Below, piece after piece: positions 21,995 to 29,267 of a stretch of DNA of 32,348 bases. This DNA comes from Myxococcales bacterium UBA1203 (lineage in GTDB: Bacteria; Myxococcota; Myxococcia; Myxococcales; UBA5297): NCBI GenBank assembly GCA_002309695.1, contig DBXV01000025.1, forward strand, positions 95,171-127,518, written 5' to 3'. Position 1 is the first letter of the stretch. The number at the start of each line of letters is the position of its first letter. The notes beneath the pieces are model-generated. The model ran no database searches, had not been told where the DNA came from, and worked only from the letters and a program-made list of their open reading frames with translations. A program made the position numbers and the translations under genes.

Positions 21995-24939
21995 TTGGCA
22001 ACCCTCCGTTCAATGCGGTCGTCCTCTTCGCCAATGGCGATAGGAACCTGTGTCGGCGCCTGGCAGAACGTCTTCAGGTCGCTGGTGACGTGCGAGCAGG
22101 CCTTCTCGTCGCCGTTCAGTACCTGAGCGCAGGAGCATTTGCCGGCGTTGAGATAGGGAAGCTGCCCTTCCTGGTCGCCCTGCTCATAGGTCTGAAGTCC
22201 CTCGTCAAAGCCGGACGCCTTCAGCTTGTGATAGGCATTCTCGAAGGCCATGGCCTGCCCGCACCAATTCATCACGACCTGGTCGATGTGGCGGTTGGGG
22301 CGGCTCGCCTCCAGGTCTATGGTCACGCCGTCTTCCTTGAAGACATATTCGATGGCGCGCGCGCACATGGCACCACTGGATGACTGTCGGTCGAGCGGAT
22401 CCACGTAGCCTTTATCGCCGGGCTTGAGCTCCGTGAGGACAGTCATCTTCTTGTCCGAGCCGGAGACAGCCTCTTTGGTCTCGACGTAGCCCATGATCTC
22501 GCGGCACGTGCACTGATTGCGCAGCCAGTCGATGAGGCCGTCGCGCATGCTGATGCCCGTCTCAATGCGGGAGGTGTTGCGCTTCAGGACTTTGAAGCCC
22601 GAACCGCCCTTGGCGATGTAGTCATTAACAGCCACTTTGTAGGTCGCTTCGGGGCGGATTTTTTCATTGTTCACGGTCACACCGAATGAGGTGTTGGCCC
22701 AGCAGGTATTGTCCTCCCGGCAGCGCCAGCCTTCCTCATGCTTCGGAATGTAGCCGCCGAACTGAGGAGCACAGTCCGCGGCCGTCTTGCAGGCCTTCAG
22801 CTGGTCGTTCAGCTGGGCCTGGTAGCAGTCCATGGTGAAGCGAATGCCGGAAACCTGGGCCTGTGCCTGACAGCCTCGCTCGGCAGAGCGCTCAGCCACA
22901 TAGTTCGTCAGCTCCTGAACCTCGGCGCCGGACAGGTACATGATGTTGATGGTGTTCTCGAAGGGGAACACGTTGAACAGCGACTCCAGGCTGACGGGCC
23001 CCGAATACACATGGTCACGCATGCCCAAAGTATTGGTGAGCGCGAACTCGGCCTCGACGCGGCGGCGCTGGCGCATGGACTCAGTGGTGATGTTCCCAAG
23101 AGGCGCGTCGCCGCCCTGAGCGCTGTTCCGCCGCATAATGTCCCGGGGGGCATACGCGAAGATGCGCGGCAGTGTGTATTTGCTGTCCAGCTGGACGATG
23201 TAATTCGTCAGGAGGTCCGTCGTCTCCAGGTCTTCCTGCGCCGTGCAGCGGTCAACCCGGGACCAGCACCGCTCAGGCAGGAACCTGTCGCAGGTGTAAT
23301 CGCGGTAATCCGCCAGATAGTTGCCAACGCAGGTTCCCACCGTCTCCCAATCGGCGCCGTCCCTGCGCAGGGCATTCAGCATCGAGAGAGCGCAGCTCGT
23401 GTCTTCGGAGCCGTCGTCAATGGCATCGTCCTTTATCGTCATCCCGATAAAGCCATTGCTGTCGTTGAAGCGCTTGCTCCCCAGAGGCGGATTGCACTTG
23501 ATGTTGCTCAGGTCCCCGTCATCGAAGATGCGCTTCTGGCAGGCGATGATGGCCGAACCCATGGCGGCATTCGCTGACTCCGCCGTCGGGTAAGCGTCCT
23601 TGTAATCGTCCTCGTAAATCTCCCGATAAACCTCGGCGTAGATGTCCCGATAACCCGCAGCCGCCGCCTTATCGAAGGTCATCGTGGGCCGCTTGTTAAT
23701 GAGGTCTGTCAGAGCACTGCCTTCGATGAAGCTGTCCTTGCGCCAGCTGCGCGCCTCGTCGTCGCACCAGATGGCATCGAGCGGGAAGGCCTTGTAGTCG
23801 TGAGCGACCACTTCGGCACCCCACTGAAGGCGCTCGTTCCACTGCGCATCGGTCCAATCATCGGGCTTGGCCGCCGGCGGAAATTCCAGCTCCAGATCCA
23901 GCCGTCCCAGATACTTGGAGAAGGCGCCGGAATGGCTGATGAGCACCGTCCTGCCCGCAGGGTCTTTGATTTCCTGAGGAGGATTCAAAACGACGTGCAG
24001 GTGGCCGCCTTCGATAATGTCAATGCCTTTGACGCCAGGAATAAACACGCGGATGGAACCGTCGGCGAAAGTATTCCTGCTGCCATCAGGGTTGACGGCG
24101 GGCAGCGGCTCAATCTGGGTCCAGGGCTCTTTTTCCCGCTCAAGGAAGGGCTTGGCGTGCTCGTATGGATAGTAGTCATCGTATCCTGTCAGCAGTTCCT
24201 GGTCTTCTGTAAGGCCAAGGTGTGACAAGATGACTATCATATCGACAACAGGCGCCAAAAGCTCCACATAGCCGCGGGCTGTCTCATTCTGCTCAAGAGG
24301 CGTCGCCTGAGTGGAGTTGCCGCCATCGACGAGGCCATACATGGAGCTGATAGAGGCCATGCCGATGATGCCCACCCGAATTCCCCTGACATTTGTAATG
24401 GTGTAAGGAGACGAAAGTTTGTCCAGGTGGTGAGAATTGGGATCGTCCACATTTTCCCAATGAAAATTCGCAGCCAGCAGAGGGAAGCTGCCGAAGCGGG
24501 CGATTTTATCAGCGAAATTGTGGGCGCCCAGGTCGAACTCATGGTTGCCCATAACGCTGGCGTCGTAGCCCATCAGGGAAACCCAGCGGACCTCAGGCTC
24601 ACCTGTATTGGCGTTAAAAATGGGGGCCCCCTGAAAATAGTCGCCCGAATCGAGCAGAAGCGTCCGGTCAGACCGGGCGCGTTCCCGCTTAATCAGGGCG
24701 GCCATTCGGGCAGCACCGCCAAATGGCGCGGCCTCAGGCGCAATGCCCAGGTCGCGGTCCGTCTTCAGGGGCTCCAAATCGTACGGCAAAATTCGGGAGT
24801 GAATATCCGTCGAGTGAAGCACCGTCAGGCGGACGGTTTGGCCGGCAAGTGTCGGATTTTCACCTTCTTGCGGCACTAGGCACGCAGAGCACAGCGCTGC
24901 GAGCAGGGGGCTCAGAAGGGCGTAGTTGCCAACTCTCAC
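21991..24939 (-). CDS. 5'-nucleotidase / UshA-family lipoprotein, enlarged and Cys-rich
   Basis: Periplasmic or surface two-domain nucleotidase that releases phosphate from nucleotides. The lipobox LCSAC gives Cys20. The metallophosphatase domain shows HSTDIHSR (Asp45, His47), DSGDYFQG (Asp100), MGNHEFD (Asn132, His133), ILSHLGL and GGHLHVV. The C-terminal nucleotidase domain shows PLGNITTESMRQ, LESLFNVFPFENTI and the nucleoside-stacking motif VNDYIAKGGSGF. At 982 residues it is far longer than UshA (about 550). Roughly 260 residues are inserted between the domains, a Cys-rich insert (about 22690-22795) lies inside the C-terminal domain, and about 170 residues are added at the end. GTG start with GAGG about 10 bases upstream. 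Coupled to the OB-fold lipoprotein. Confidence 0.9.
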   Translation of the reverse strand: MRVGNYALLSPLLAALCSACLVPQEGENPTLAGQTVRLTVLHSTDIHSRILPYDLEPLKTDRDLGIAPEAAPFGGAARMAALIKRERARSDRTLLLDSGDYFQGAPIFNANTGEPEVRWVSLMGYDASVMGNHEFDLGAHNFADKIARFGSFPLLAANFHWENVDDPNSHHLDKLSSPYTITNVRGIRVGIIGMASISSMYGLVDGGNSTQATPLEQNETARGYVELLAPVVDMIVILSHLGLTEDQELLTGYDDYYPYEHAKPFLEREKEPWTQIEPLPAVNPDGSRNTFADGSIRVFIPGVKGIDIIEGGHLHVVLNPPQEIKDPAGRTVLISHSGAFSKYLGRLDLELEFPPAAKPDDWTDAQWNERLQWGAEVVAHDYKAFPLDAIWCDDEARSWRKDSFIEGSALTDLINKRPTMTFDKAAAAGYRDIYAEVYREIYEDDYKDAYPTAESANAAMGSAIIACQKRIFDDGDLSNIKCNPPLGSKRFNDSNGFIGMTIKDDAIDDGSEDTSCALSMLNALRRDGADWETVGTCVGNYLADYRDYTCDRFLPERCWSRVDRCTAQEDLETTDLLTNYIVQLDSKYTLPRIFAYAPRDIMRRNSAQGGDAPLGNITTESMRQRRRVEAEFALTNTLGMRDHVYSGPVSLESLFNVFPFENTINIMYLSGAEVQELTNYVAERSAERGCQAQAQVSGIRFTMDCYQAQLNDQLKACKTAADCAPQFGGYIPKHEEGWRCREDNTCWANTSFGVTVNNEKIRPEATYKVAVNDYIAKGGSGFKVLKRNTSRIETGISMRDGLIDWLRNQCTCREIMGYVETKEAVSGSDKKMTVLTELKPGDKGYVDPLDRQSSSGAMCARAIEYVFKEDGVTIDLEASRPNRHIDQVVMNWCGQAMAFENAYHKLKASGFDEGLQTYEQGDQEGQLPYLNAGKCSCAQVLNGDEKACSHVTSDLKTFCQAPTQVPIAIGEEDDRIERRVAK

Positions 24940-25034
24940 GGAAAATGACCTCGTTCTTTCTTCTTCGCGGTCGCGGATGTTTCGTTGGGCGATGGGCCCG
25001 ATACAAAAAACTGCATAAACGCATAAACTAAGAA

Positions 25035-25085
25035 CGCCGAAGCGTTCCTTCCTGAACCATGGAAGCCGGAAGGAACCCCTCGGCG
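25035..25085 (-). promoter_or_regulatory. Long leader hairpin of the nucleotidase operon
   Basis: GTTCCTTCC (25044-25052) pairs perfectly with GGAAGGAAC (25068-25076). CGCCGA (25035-25040) with TCGGCG (25080-25085) extends the stem beyond a 3x3 internal loop. It lies just downstream of the promoter candidate, so it would form at the very 5' end of the transcript, about 100 bases before the GTG. It may stabilise the messenger or act in regulation; no known riboswitch was recognised. Confidence 0.5.
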
Positions 25086-25094
25086 GTGCAAAAA

Positions 25095-25123
25095 AGCGTA
25101 AGGAAGCGCCGGAGGGGGGTCAA
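25095..25123 (-). promoter_or_regulatory. Candidate promoter of the nucleotidase operon
   Basis: On the minus strand TTGACC (25118-25123) and TACGCT (25095-25100) are 17 bases apart. The -35 matches consensus at five of six bases; the -10 is weak (TA---T). Transcription would start near 25088, immediately before the long hairpin. Weak -10 elements are common where an activator helps, but that is conjecture. Confidence 0.4.
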
Positions 25124-25619
25124 GGGAAAATTTTTCGGTAAAAAAATCATCGTAACTATATGAAATTACGACATTTTCTAAAAATTCAGCACTTTCTGCC
25201 CAGCGCCTTCTTTTCCCGCTCGCAGCCGTCGGGACCTTTTTTCGCCCTGTCCCCCTCCCCCGGACTTCCGGAAATCTGCCGGGACAAACGCCGCCGGCAC
25301 ATCCCCTCAGCGATGCCGGGCCGCCGGCACCTGAGCGCCCGCAGCAGAGACCTCAAAAATATCGTTTCAATACGATTATTTAGTTCAGTTACTTTAATTA
25401 TTTTATTTGAATTTTCTATATGAAATGCCAATATCATCACACCTGACTTTTTGTTTCCATGTTTAGGCACAAAAATTCTCTCATCTTTTCTGAGATACTC
25501 TCCGATCTTCCCAGATTCGCCCTTCGGATGCCAGCCTTGACAATACAAGGCGCAGGTGAAATGGGCGTCCCCCTCTTTCATCCGGTCTGACGGCCGCGCC
25601 TCTTCAAGGAGGTCATCTC

Positions 25620-25982
25620 ATGGAACAGAAAGATTTGCAGCGCTTCCGCATCATGCTTCAGGAGAGCAGGAAAAAACTTCTTCAGACAGCAAGGAAGACG
25701 CGCACAGAGGAGAGCAGCTTCGACACAAACGATCTGCCGGACGAAATCGACCTCGCGTCCTCTGAATATACGCAGTCGCTGACATTCCGGCTTCGCGACC
25801 GCGAAAAAGTTCTCCTCAAAAAAATCGACAAGGCTCTGGCCAGAATTGACGACGGAACCTTTGGCATCTGCGAGCGCTGCGGAGAGGAAATCAGCCTGAA
25901 GCGTCTGGAAGCGCGTCCCGTCACCACCCTCTGCATCCGCTGCAAGGAAGAGCAGGAAAACAAAGAGAAATCCTATAGTTGA
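25620..25982 (+). CDS. DksA/TraR-family zinc-finger transcription regulator
   Basis: Small RNA-polymerase secondary-channel regulator that with ppGpp adjusts initiation, notably at rRNA and tRNA promoters. At 120 residues it is shorter than E. coli DksA (151) but has the key parts. The coiled coil carries the tip motif D41-x-x-D44-x-A46 (DEIDLA), and the C4 zinc finger is at C84, C87, C105, C108 (CERCGEE ... CIRC). AAGGAGGT (25606-25613) lies 6 bases before the ATG, a near-perfect ribosome binding site implying high translation. The intact DxxDxA tip argues for true DksA-like activity. It stands alone between AT-rich spacers. Other paralogues in the genome cannot be excluded, so the symbol is withheld. 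Confidence 0.9.
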   Translation: MEQKDLQRFRIMLQESRKKLLQTARKTRTEESSFDTNDLPDEIDLASSEYTQSLTFRLRDREKVLLKKIDKALARIDDGTFGICERCGEEISLKRLEARPVTTLCIRCKEEQENKEKSYS

Positions 25983-26199
25983 ATAATGTTTTTATATTTT
26001 TATCAGCATTTTTATTATTGTTTTATATTCTGAGGGGATTGGATTTTTCTTATTACATTATTTTATCGCTATTTTTCTTAATAAATAAAACCCTTCCTTA
26101 ATTTTGCTGAGCCTCTCAGATGACAGCTAATTCATACACTAAACAAATACATTGTAAGGCCAGAATGTCAGGCCATCGGCGGGGAGAGGCAGGTCAGCG
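25983..26199. other. Very AT-rich spacer between dksA-like gene and Hsp70 gene
   Basis: About 215 bases, the first 115 almost entirely A and T, in sharp contrast to the GC-rich genes. A hairpin-like GAGCCTCTC patch and TTGCTG (about 26104) with TAATTC 18 bases on could be a promoter for the Hsp70 gene. No CIRCE element (TTAGCACTC/GAGTGCTAA) and no clear heat-shock sigma32-type promoter was seen. No gene is present. Confidence 0.45.
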
Positions 26200-27828
26200 A
26201 TGATAACCAGCAAACCGCGCCTCGTCGGCATTGACCTGGGAACGACAAACATCTGCGCCGCCATGGTGCGCGGCCGGACGCCCAGGATGATGGAGCTCGA
26301 TCAGGGGAAGACGGCACTGCCGGCCGTCATCAACGTATCGGGCGGCGGGAAATACGTCATTGGTGCGGCCGCCCGCGACCTGCTCGTCACCGACCCCAAA
26401 AATACAATTTACGGCTCCAAACGACTCATCGGCCGCCAGTTCAACTCGCTGGTTGTCGAGGAGCTTCGTCATTACTTCCCCTATGAGATTGTCGAAGGCG
26501 ATGCCGGCTGCGCTGCCGTCCGTCTCAATGGCGAGACGCTCTCTCTGACTGATCTTTCGGCGCGGATTCTGGCCCACGTGAAGGCCCAGGTGGAGCGGAG
26601 CGCCGGCGAGACCGTTCCGGAAGCCATCATCAGCGTCCCTGCCTACTACAACGACAACCAGCGGCAGGCCGTCAAAGAGGCTGGCGCCAGGGCCGGCTTC
26701 ACCGTTCGCCGCATCGTCAATGAGCCCACCGCGGCGGCCCTCGCTTTCGGCTTCAACCGGGCCTTCAACGAAAAAGTTCTGATTTATGATCTGGGCGGCG
26801 GCACCTTCGACGTCAGCGTTCTGCAGATCGCGGGGAACGTCTTTGAGGTGGTGGCCACGGGCGGCGATTCATTTCTGGGCGGCGTCGATCTGGACAACCG
26901 CGTCATCGATTACGTCCTGTCGGACATCCGCCATGCCCACAAGGCAGATCTCGCGGATGATCCCGTGGCCATGCAGCGCATCAAAAACGCGGCTGAAGCG
27001 GCCAAAATTGACCTGTCCCTGATTCCCAACGCCGTCATCAGCCTGCCCTGTCTGTTCGAGAAAAAGGGCAGGCCCGTCGATGTCACCATTCCGCTGTCCC
27101 GCGAGTGCCTCAATGACCTGACCAGCGACATCATCGGCAAGACGTTCGACATCTGCCGCAAGGTCATGGAGAGCAACAGGCTGAACACGGGCGACATTGA
27201 TGAAGTCATCCTCGTCGGCGGGCAGAGCAGGATGCCTCTGGTGCAGCAGCTGATTGAACGGAACTTCGGCAAGCCGCCGCGCAAAGGCGTTCATCCCGAT
27301 GAATGCGTCGCCATCGGTTCGGCACTTTTGGGAGAGGCCCTGGGCAGCTCAGGCAGCGTCACACTCATCGACGTGCTCTCCATGCCCATCGGCATCGCGC
27401 TCTCCAACGGCAGCTTCCGGAAAATCATCGACAAAAACAGCACCGTTCCCGTGTCGATGACCTTCCGGCTGCCCACGCCGAAGTCTCCCGACGCCTGCTT
27501 TCTCTCGCTGGACATCTTCCAGGGCGACAACGAGATGGTCGTCGATAACGAATTTCTGGGGACGCTGCGGGTGCCTGTCGCCGCCGCCGGGCGCAAGGTT
27601 GAGTTCCGGCTCAACACCGAAGCGCTGCTGGAAGTCGTGGTCGAGATGCCGGACGGGCCGCAGCGCATTGAGCTGACCACCTGCGATACGCCCCTGATTC
27701 TGCGCAAGGCACTGGACGAAGAGCGTCAGCGCCGCGAGAGCCAGGCGACCGAAGAGGAGCTCTCGCGGAGCGCGGCCGAGCGTCCCGGATTTCTCAATTC
27801 CATCATGCGCCTCTTCGGCAGGAGCTGA
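26200..27828 (+). CDS. Hsp70-family chaperone paralogue lacking the helical lid
   Basis: DnaK-like ATPase of 542 residues. The nucleotide-binding domain (1-385) is complete: GIDLGTTN (10-17), KRLIGR (74-79), NEPTAAALAFG (174-184), YDLGGGTFD (196-204) and VILVGGQSRMP (336-346). The substrate-binding beta domain follows (about 390-495). The alpha-helical lid of DnaK (about 100 further residues) is missing. Only a charged linker and the ending PGFLNSIMRLFGRS remain, a short amphipathic tail. The interdomain linker reads SVTLIDVL, close to but not the usual VLLLDV. No dnaJ or grpE is adjacent. An SCP2-domain gene starts 2 bases after the stop. It is probably a specialised chaperone. Start ATG at 26200 with a weak AGG upstream. 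Confidence 0.9.
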   Translation: MITSKPRLVGIDLGTTNICAAMVRGRTPRMMELDQGKTALPAVINVSGGGKYVIGAAARDLLVTDPKNTIYGSKRLIGRQFNSLVVEELRHYFPYEIVEGDAGCAAVRLNGETLSLTDLSARILAHVKAQVERSAGETVPEAIISVPAYYNDNQRQAVKEAGARAGFTVRRIVNEPTAAALAFGFNRAFNEKVLIYDLGGGTFDVSVLQIAGNVFEVVATGGDSFLGGVDLDNRVIDYVLSDIRHAHKADLADDPVAMQRIKNAAEAAKIDLSLIPNAVISLPCLFEKKGRPVDVTIPLSRECLNDLTSDIIGKTFDICRKVMESNRLNTGDIDEVILVGGQSRMPLVQQLIERNFGKPPRKGVHPDECVAIGSALLGEALGSSGSVTLIDVLSMPIGIALSNGSFRKIIDKNSTVPVSMTFRLPTPKSPDACFLSLDIFQGDNEMVVDNEFLGTLRVPVAAAGRKVEFRLNTEALLEVVVEMPDGPQRIELTTCDTPLILRKALDEERQRRESQATEEELSRSAAERPGFLNSIMRLFGRS

Positions 27829-27830
27829 AC

Positions 27831-28349
27831 GTGTCTCGCCCCCCCTCAAAAGCAGCCGGCGTCCGTGCCCAGGCCGCTGTTTTTCCTTCGCTGGACTGGT
27901 GCCGCACTCTGGCGGATGCCATCGAACGGGCACCGGAAAGCGCCGCTGCGGGACGCGGCTGGAAGGGAACGGTCTGCGTCGCCGTCCTCGCCGATGAATG
28001 CCTGCCAACGCCCTTCATCGTCTTCGCCCGCGTCGAAGACGGCCGTATTCCCGAAATCCGCGAACTGGAGGACGAGGACGAAATCGCGGAGACGTCTCCG
28101 GACTACGTGGCCAAAGGAACATTTCTGACGTGGAAGCGATTCATCCTCGGGGAATACGACCCCATCGAGGCGCTTCTTCAGCGCAGGATCTCCTTTCAAG
28201 GAGACCTGACCCCCATCGCCGAGCGCGCTCAGTTCAAGCAGCTGTTCTGGGACACGCTGGCTTCCGTCCCGACGCGCTTTGCCGACGAAGCGAAGCCGAA
28301 GGCGGCGTCCGGCAGCAGCGGAAAGAAAAAGCAGGGCCGCGCGACATGA
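27831..28349 (+). CDS. SCP2-like sterol-carrier/lipid-binding domain protein
   Basis: Cytoplasmic 172-residue protein. Residues about 18-150 fit the SCP2 sterol-transfer fold: DYVAKGTFLTWKRFILGEYDPIEALLQ (91-117), then ISFQGDLTPI and the closing FWDTLASVPTRF, which match the family's TWxxvixG-x-dpi-al..g-x-gdl pattern. SCP2 domains hold lipids or acyl-CoAs in a hydrophobic tunnel. A basic Lys-rich tail (KKKQGRAT) follows. The GTG start (27831) has AGGAG (27820-27824) 6 bases upstream, inside the end of the Hsp70 gene. The stop overlaps the next ATG by 4 bases, so all three genes are tightly linked. Ligand unknown. The fold assignment is by motif and not certain. Confidence 0.72.
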   Translation: MSRPPSKAAGVRAQAAVFPSLDWCRTLADAIERAPESAAAGRGWKGTVCVAVLADECLPTPFIVFARVEDGRIPEIRELEDEDEIAETSPDYVAKGTFLTWKRFILGEYDPIEALLQRRISFQGDLTPIAERAQFKQLFWDTLASVPTRFADEAKPKAASGSSGKKKQGRAT

Positions 28350-28705
28350 CTTCCCGAGAGGAGGGCATCATCGGCGCCATCGGCAGATGGCTCATCTCCG
28401 CGCTTCCTGACAAGGCGAAGAGGGATGAGATTCTGCTGAAAGCCGCGGCGGGCATTCAGGAAACGGGACATGCCGCGCGGGAGACGATGAATGGCGTCTG
28501 GGCGGACCTGAAACTGGCGCGCGCCGACGACTTCAGCAGCTTGAGCGTTCGTTGTTCCCGTCTCGCCCGGCGGCTGAACAAGCTGGATGCCCGGCTTGCC
28601 TCGCTGACAGCGAATGAAACGAAGGAAGCTGTCAGCCGGAAAGCGTCCAAACCAAAGCCAAAACGGCGCGCGGCGTCCCCCAAAAAAGCACAAAATAAAA
28701 GTTGA
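28346..28705 (+). CDS. Small helical, basic-tailed protein (phasin-like)
   Basis: A 119-residue protein with no confident family. Residues 1-95 are predicted to be all helical with hydrophobic heptad spacing (GIIGAIGRWLISAL; LARRLNKLDARLASL), resembling phasins and other granule- or membrane-surface coiled coils. Residues 96-119 are Lys/Arg/Pro/Ala-rich (KPKPKRRAASPKKAQNKS), like histone-H1-type or PhaF-type tails that bind nucleic acid. ATG overlaps the stop of the SCP2 gene (ATGA). The -35 element of the tRNA promoter overlaps its stop codon. Together with the SCP2 protein and lidless Hsp70 it suggests action at a lipid or polymer surface; this is inference. Confidence 0.65.
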   Translation: MTSREEGIIGAIGRWLISALPDKAKRDEILLKAAAGIQETGHAARETMNGVWADLKLARADDFSSLSVRCSRLARRLNKLDARLASLTANETKEAVSRKASKPKPKRRAASPKKAQNKS

Positions 28706-28730
28706 CAAACCGGCGGCGCGCGACTATGGG
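28702..28730 (+). promoter_or_regulatory. Strong sigma70 promoter of the tRNA-Phe/tRNA-Met unit
   Basis: Perfect TTGACA (28702-28707), 17-base spacer, TATGGG (28725-28730). The following GCGCGCC is a GC-rich discriminator of the kind that makes stable-RNA promoters sensitive to ppGpp and DksA. The -35 overlaps the stop codon of the preceding gene. Confidence 0.8.
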
Positions 28731-28747
28731 GCGCGCCGTTTTTAGAA

Positions 28748-28820
28748 GCCCAGGTAGCTCAGTTGGTAGAGCAGGGGACTGAAAATCCCCGTGTCGATGG
28801 TTCGATTCCGTCCCTGGGCA
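28748..28820 (+). tRNA. tRNA-Phe (GAA)
   Basis: 73 bases. The acceptor GCCCAGG pairs with CCTGGGC with discriminator A. The D stem is GCTC/GAGC and the anticodon stem GGGGA/TCCCC with loop CTGAAAA. T stem GATGG/CCGTC. CCA is not encoded and must be added by a nucleotidyltransferase. Confidence 0.97.
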
Positions 28821-28834
28821 TTGACGCGTGAGAT

Positions 28835-28908
28835 GGCGAGGTAGCTCAGCTGGCTAGAGCGATGGTCTCATAATCCGTAGGTCGGCGGTTCGAGCCCGCC
28901 CCTCGCTA
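28835..28908 (+). tRNA. tRNA-Met (CAT), elongator type
   Basis: 74 bases. Acceptor GGCGAGG/CCTCGCT has a G-T wobble at 1:72. The anticodon stem ATGGT/TCCGT has a T-T mismatch next to the loop CTCATAA. T stem GGCGG/CCGCC. It lacks the three G-C pairs of an initiator anticodon stem. A tRNA-Ile2 whose CAT is converted by TilS is an alternative that sequence alone does not exclude. CCA not encoded. Confidence 0.88.
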
Positions 28909-28921
28909 CTTCAACGTTCAG

Positions 28922-28952
28922 CCCATCCGCACAGGCGGGTGGGTTTTTTTTT
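28922..28952 (+). terminator. Terminator of the tRNA-Phe/tRNA-Met unit
   Basis: CCCATCCGC (28922-28930) pairs with GCGGGTGGG (28935-28943), one T-G wobble, 4-base loop, followed by nine T. A strong terminator 13 bases past tRNA-Met. Confidence 0.93.
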
Positions 28953-29044
28953 GCCCGGTATCCACCGATCCGATGGCCAGACCGGCATCATTTTTCGGCC
29001 CTCCCGCGGTCTTCCGGAGCGTCTGGCCTCCCCCATTTTGCAGA

Positions 29045-29073
29045 TTGCAGACGCCCCTCAAAAACACTAAGGG
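29045..29073 (+). promoter_or_regulatory. Promoter of the tRNA-Pro/tRNA-Arg unit
   Basis: TTGCAG (29045-29050), 17-base spacer, TAAGGG (29068-29073), then the GC-rich discriminator CGCCGCGC and TTTTT just before the tRNA. The layout mirrors the first tRNA promoter (-10, GC block, T-run, tRNA), supporting both calls. Confidence 0.68.
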
Positions 29074-29086
29074 CGCCGCGCTTTTT

Positions 29087-29160
29087 CGGAGTGTAGCGCA
29101 GTCTGGTAGCGCACCTGCCTTGGGCGCAGGTGGCCGGAGGTTCAAATCCTCTCACTCCGA
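29087..29160 (+). tRNA. tRNA-Pro (TGG)
   Basis: 74 bases. Acceptor CGGAGTG/CACTCCG with the C1 typical of bacterial tRNA-Pro. Anticodon stem CCTGC/GCAGG, loop CTTGGGC. T stem GGAGG/CCTCT. Discriminator A. CCA not encoded. Confidence 0.97.
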
Positions 29161-29178
29161 CTTGCCGCTTGGTTGTCC

Positions 29179-29252
29179 GCGCCAATAGCTCAACTGGATA
29201 GAGCGACGGCCTTCTAAGCCGTAGGCCGCAGGTTCGAGTCCTGCTTGGCGCG
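29179..29252 (+). tRNA. tRNA-Arg (TCT)
   Basis: 74 bases. Acceptor GCGCCAA/TTGGCGC, discriminator G as in tRNA-Arg(UCU) of other bacteria. Anticodon stem ACGGC/GCCGT, loop CTTCTAA with C32, a possible TtcA target. T stem GCAGG/CCTGC. CCA not encoded. Confidence 0.97.
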
Positions 29253-29267
29253 CTGACGGTTTCGCCT

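Larger units (their letters stand above)
24940..25619. other. 680-base gene-less divergent region between the nucleotidase operon and dksA
   Basis: No credible gene. Open frames 25160-25423 (+) and 25186-25581 (-) have no ribosome binding site support or recognisable product. The left part holds the nucleotidase promoter candidate and a long leader hairpin. The part from about 25360 to 25500 is AT-rich. TTGACA at 25537-25542 is a perfect -35 facing dksA, but the matching -10 position (AATGGG) is poor. Confidence 0.5.

Noticed and set aside
25160..25423. Plus-strand open frame of 87 codons
   Set aside because: Low-complexity Ser/Pro/Arg sequence in a divergent regulatory region, no ribosome binding site, no family resemblance.
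25186..25581. Minus-strand open frame of 131 codons upstream of dksA
   Set aside because: No ribosome binding site or recognisable motif; its second half is Arg/Gly-rich as expected for antisense of GC-rich DNA, its first half lies in AT-rich spacer, and it overlaps the dksA promoter region.
25983..26199. CIRCE or sigma32 heat-shock control of the Hsp70 gene
   Set aside because: Neither the CIRCE inverted repeat nor a CTTGAA/CCCCAT-type promoter could be found.
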